Assembly: GCA_023398495.1 (NCBI GenBank)
Contig: JAEWSG010000129.1
Location: 37,368-101,367, forward strand
Source: Bacillota bacterium
GTDB taxonomy: Bacteria > Bacillota > Clostridia > Acetivibrionales > Acetivibrionaceae
DNA length: 64,000 nucleotides
Reading direction: 5' to 3'
Shown: in pieces, positions 61,395 to 64,000 of the stretch
Layout of the letters: every line of letters starts with the position of its first letter
Numbering within the stretch: position 1 is the stretch's first letter
Made by a program: the position numbers and the translations under genes
The notes under the pieces: model-generated
Told to the model about the DNA's origin: nothing
Databases searched by the model: none
Seen by the model: only the letters and a program-made list of their open reading frames with translations

Positions 61395-62807
61395 TCAAAT
61401 TGCAAGTGGCTTTGTCATTTTATATTTCATACAGCTTTCAACAAACTTTTTCGCAAAATCGGTGTTGCTCCAAAGATGCAAATGCGGGTATGCAGCAATC
61501 ATATTATAAACACTATAGCCGGACTTCCAAATGGTAGATTCCATGCCAGTCTTTCTCTTAATTACATTAAAAAAACTCAAAACATCATCTGTCAACATAT
61601 TTATGTCGGAATGACGGAATTCATGGCCTCTTATTGTGTACCCTCTTTTTGCTAATACATTGTCGTTTGTTACTTCTATATCAACATATCCTGATTTGTT
61701 ACTTCCATCTGTTACCTGACAATATCCAGGCAATAGACCTGCCATGTTAAACTTTTCATTATTCTTATTCTGTATATATTGCGAAAGATATACAAGACCA
61801 CCACCTTCAGCGTAGGTCGGTATACCAGCCTTTATACCCTGACCGATGCTATGTATGAAGGATTTATTCTCCTGAAGCTCTTCTGCATAAAACTCAGGAT
61901 AGCCCCCTCCCAAATAGATGCCTCCTATATCCTCAGGAAGTGATTTGTCATTTAATGGGCTGAAATAATGTATATCTGCTCCCATTTCTTTTAATAGATC
62001 CAGATTATCTTTATAGTAAAAGCTAAAAGCCTTATCCTTTGCTACTGCAATTTTAACCTTCTGCGAAGGCTTTACGTGTTCAAACAAAAACTTTGGACTA
62101 TTCAGGTAAGAAACTCTTGGCCTGTTTGACATCTTAATAATAAGATCAACATCTATTGTCTTTATTACCTGTTCCACCAGCACACGTATCTTTTTCTTCA
62201 AATCATGCATGTCCTCTTCCGGAACAAGATTGACATACTTGCAGGGCAGATCAGCTTCATCCATTTTTGGTAAGTAACCAAAAAGCTTAACCCCTGTCCC
62301 TGTTTCAATAGCAGTTCTTAGAGATTCATAATGTGCCTCACTATCAACTTTGTTTAAAATGACACCAATTATTTCAAGATTCCTATCATAGTCAATAAAG
62401 CCTCTGATCATAGGGATAATACTTAATGATGCACCTTCTGCATTCACAACAAGTATAACCGGAGACTTTATTCTTTTAGCCACGTGTGCTGTGCTACCTA
62501 CAATTGTATTTCCACAGTATCCGTCATAAAGTCCATTTGCACCTTCAATTACCGAGATATCTGCATTTACGGCATTTTTTTCAAAAAGATGAACTACAGT
62601 ATCTATATCCAGCATCCAACTATCAAGATTTCTTGAGCTGTTGCCTGTAATAAAGGTATGAACCATTGGGTCAATATAATCAGGCCCAACTTTAAAAGGC
62701 TGAACATCAAGCCCCATAACATAAAGAGTCGCAAGAATACCCATCGTAACCGTGGTTTTTCCGCAACCGCTGTTGGTACCTGCAATTGTAACCTTTCTAA
62801 TACTCAT
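61395..62807 (-). CDS. cbiA: Cobyrinic acid a,c-diamide synthase, amidotransferase Cys replaced by Gly
   Basis: 470 residues. The ATP-binding P-loop domain has AGTNSGCGKTTVTMGILATL and FKVGPDYIDPMVHTFITG. The C-terminal glutamine amidotransferase domain has GIYLGGGYPEFYAEELQENK and the nucleophile region YAEGGGLVYL, where YAECGGL is standard. GGT replaces TGT at the nucleophile codon. The late His is present (YPHLHLW). The enzyme amidates cobyrinate in cobalamin synthesis. As read it could only use free ammonia. GAGGAAAA precedes the ATG. No other cobalamin gene is nearby. Confidence 0.9.
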   Translation of the reverse strand: MSIRKVTIAGTNSGCGKTTVTMGILATLYVMGLDVQPFKVGPDYIDPMVHTFITGNSSRNLDSWMLDIDTVVHLFEKNAVNADISVIEGANGLYDGYCGNTIVGSTAHVAKRIKSPVILVVNAEGASLSIIPMIRGFIDYDRNLEIIGVILNKVDSEAHYESLRTAIETGTGVKLFGYLPKMDEADLPCKYVNLVPEEDMHDLKKKIRVLVEQVIKTIDVDLIIKMSNRPRVSYLNSPKFLFEHVKPSQKVKIAVAKDKAFSFYYKDNLDLLKEMGADIHYFSPLNDKSLPEDIGGIYLGGGYPEFYAEELQENKSFIHSIGQGIKAGIPTYAEGGGLVYLSQYIQNKNNEKFNMAGLLPGYCQVTDGSNKSGYVDIEVTNDNVLAKRGYTIRGHEFRHSDINMLTDDVLSFFNVIKRKTGMESTIWKSGYSVYNMIAAYPHLHLWSNTDFAKKFVESCMKYKMTKPLAI

Positions 62808-63141
62808 ATGTTTTTTCCTCTTAACTAAAAATACAGTTTTCCCCTTATAAAATGCTTCTTAACTTAGCATAAATAAGTCAAATAATGTAGGTAACTTTTA
62901 CAACTATAATCGGAACTTCACTTTTTGTGTCAAGATAACGATGAGATTACAATAAAAATTATTTCTATTACTTCATATTATACTCATTCAATTCAATTTT
63001 TTAAATAGTATTGACAAAATTTTATTATTTTTTTTACAACTTATCAATTAGGGATAATAAAAAACAACATCTAATTCTTATATTTTGAAAACATTATCAA
63101 ATCAAGTTTTTCATTATCCAGAGTAGGAATTTATATTTTAG
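62808..63141. other. Intergenic region between methyltransferase and cbiA
   Basis: 334 very AT-rich bases. No open frame or hairpin worth naming. No recognisable cobalamin riboswitch box was seen upstream of cbiA. Confidence 0.5.
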
Positions 63142-63786
63142 TCATACCTTAACAGAGCAAATAACCGTAAAATCATTATTAAGATAGCCCCGTACCACTT
63201 TAATATTCTTCACTTGTGGGTATTTCGCTTCAATCATATCTGCTACCTGCTCATGATCAAAGTAATAATAGATATCTTCTCTATCCGGAGAATTCCTGTC
63301 AAGCAGGTTGAATGCTGCAACTCCTTTGGTCAACTCAAAAAAACGATCTAAAGCCCTACCAAAAAACTCCATATTATTTCCTATGTTTAAATTAAAGATT
63401 CCGGAGGTGTACACAACGTCAAAACTATTAACTTCAAGATAGTGCTGTTTGAATATATCAATGCAGAAAAACTCTCCCAAAAGTTTTTTCTCTTTTACAG
63501 TCTCTATCATTTCTTCAATTATATCAACACCTGTATATTCTATATTTATTCCTTTATGATTTAAGTACTCAAGAAGATTTCCCAACCCGCATCCCACGTC
63601 GAGAATCTTCTTATTTTGCAAGTTAACATTAGCCGTCAGCATTTCAAATCTCATTTCCTGTGCTTCCTTGCTTTCCCATCCTAAAACTTTGAAATCAGGT
63701 AATCCTTTACCCATATTGGGTTTATAATAGGACTCAATATATTTTTTTCTATCCAGCTTCGCAGCCTGAATACATTTACAATTCAT
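63142..63786 (-). CDS. Class I SAM-dependent methyltransferase
   Basis: 214 residues. Motif I is KILDVGCGLGNLLEYLNHKG, followed by VDIIEEMIETVKEK and the post-I strand SFDVVYTSGIFNLNIGNN. The beginning NCKCIQAAKLDRKKYIESYY is unusual, with two close cysteines. The substrate is unknown. CAGGAGAG precedes the ATG. Confidence 0.85.
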   Translation of the reverse strand: MNCKCIQAAKLDRKKYIESYYKPNMGKGLPDFKVLGWESKEAQEMRFEMLTANVNLQNKKILDVGCGLGNLLEYLNHKGINIEYTGVDIIEEMIETVKEKKLLGEFFCIDIFKQHYLEVNSFDVVYTSGIFNLNIGNNMEFFGRALDRFFELTKGVAAFNLLDRNSPDREDIYYYFDHEQVADMIEAKYPQVKNIKVVRGYLNNDFTVICSVKV

Positions 63787-63869
63787 AATATCTCTCCTGA
63801 AAATACAATAAGTTAAATTTATTATACCCTAAATCATCATCAAAAAACAGCTTATAACAACAACATTTT

Positions 63870-64000
63870 CAAGGATCGGGTAGGAGGCTAACCATTAATT
63901 GATTAGCCGACCTCCCACACCGCACGTACGTACCGTTCGGTATACGGCGGTTCTTTAGTTTTCACAGATTTTTAGATAGTAGTCAGACATGGAGATATAC
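63870..64000 (-). mobile_element. 3' end of a group II intron (domains V-VI), rest outside window
   Basis: On the minus strand the sequence reads GAACCGCCGTATACCGAACG, GTACGTACGTGCGGTGTGGG and AGGTCGGC. This is the conserved domain V region of bacterial group II introns, with the preceding ORF-side sequence cut by the window edge. GGCTAATCAATTAATGGTTAGCC then forms a domain VI-like hairpin. The intron's reverse transcriptase would lie beyond 64000. Confidence 0.72.

Noticed and set aside
62808..63141. Cobalamin riboswitch upstream of cbiA
   Set aside because: The conserved B12 box was not seen in the upstream region.

Overview
The window comes from an AT-rich Gram-positive anaerobe, most likely a member of the Clostridia, possibly of the cellulolytic cluster III group. 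The signs are strong AGGAGG-type ribosome binding sites, a C39 peptide exporter, a CotH protein with chitobiase-like and InlB-like modules, ECF sigma factors, a 4Fe-4S HgcB ferredoxin and a group II intron. This placement is inference; no rRNA is present. The only canonical tRNA is an initiator tRNA-fMet at 37.9 kb.

Layout. 0-3.1 kb: two ECF sigma factor loci, one cut by the window edge and one with its membrane anti-sigma-like partner. 3.2-10.4 kb: a superoxide dismutase, then a peptide natural-product (RiPP) locus made of a C39 exporter, a radical SAM/SPASM-TPR enzyme, a double-glycine precursor with four YGI repeats, and a thioredoxin-CcdA fusion. 10.4-16 kb: small enzymes, a lipoprotein, a two-component system and a SIMPL protein. 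16-29.5 kb: the first RNA-repair region. It holds rtcB and slipin, preceded by a structured RNA that looks like a circularly permuted tRNA-Asn, inside a segment bounded by 288-bp direct repeats. Uma2, CotH, two WYL regulators, two RlaP-type nucleotidyltransferases and an rtcB2-prfH pair follow. 29.6-40.5 kb: mixed metabolism, a decaying mercury-methylation locus (broken hgcA, intact hgcB, arsC), an ABC-F gene with a stop codon in Walker A, truA, a CysS-tail protein, tRNA-fMet, cold-shock genes, and infC with an apparent AUU start.

40.7-48.9 kb, all on the minus strand: a second RNA-repair island with an NAD theme. It encodes decapitated RtcB, an exonuclease stub, RNA ligase, HD-Pnk end-healing enzyme, Nudix/NrtR-like regulator, macrodomain stub, PnuC, NadR-like enzyme, ADP-ribosylglycohydrolase and KptA. 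The enzymes fit one scheme: heal and seal RNA ends, remove the leftover 2'-phosphate with NAD+, process the ADP-ribose product, and rebuild NAD+ from imported nicotinamide riboside. 48.9-57.2 kb: a Tn7/Tn402-like transposon (DDE transposase plus AAA ATPase) that removed the 5' end of this rtcB and was itself split by a RIT element (three overlapping tyrosine recombinases). 57.2-64 kb: two tandem toroid proteins, an rRNA uracil methyltransferase, cobyrinate diamide synthase lacking its amidotransferase cysteine, a methyltransferase, and the 3' end of a group II intron.

The window also carries a family of small palindromic repeats (four copies), a short coding repeat inserted in frame in three genes, and many gene stubs. 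Several stubs are RNA-processing genes (polynucleotide kinase, exonuclease, macrodomain, RtcB tail), which suggests repeated gain and loss of RNA-repair cassettes here.
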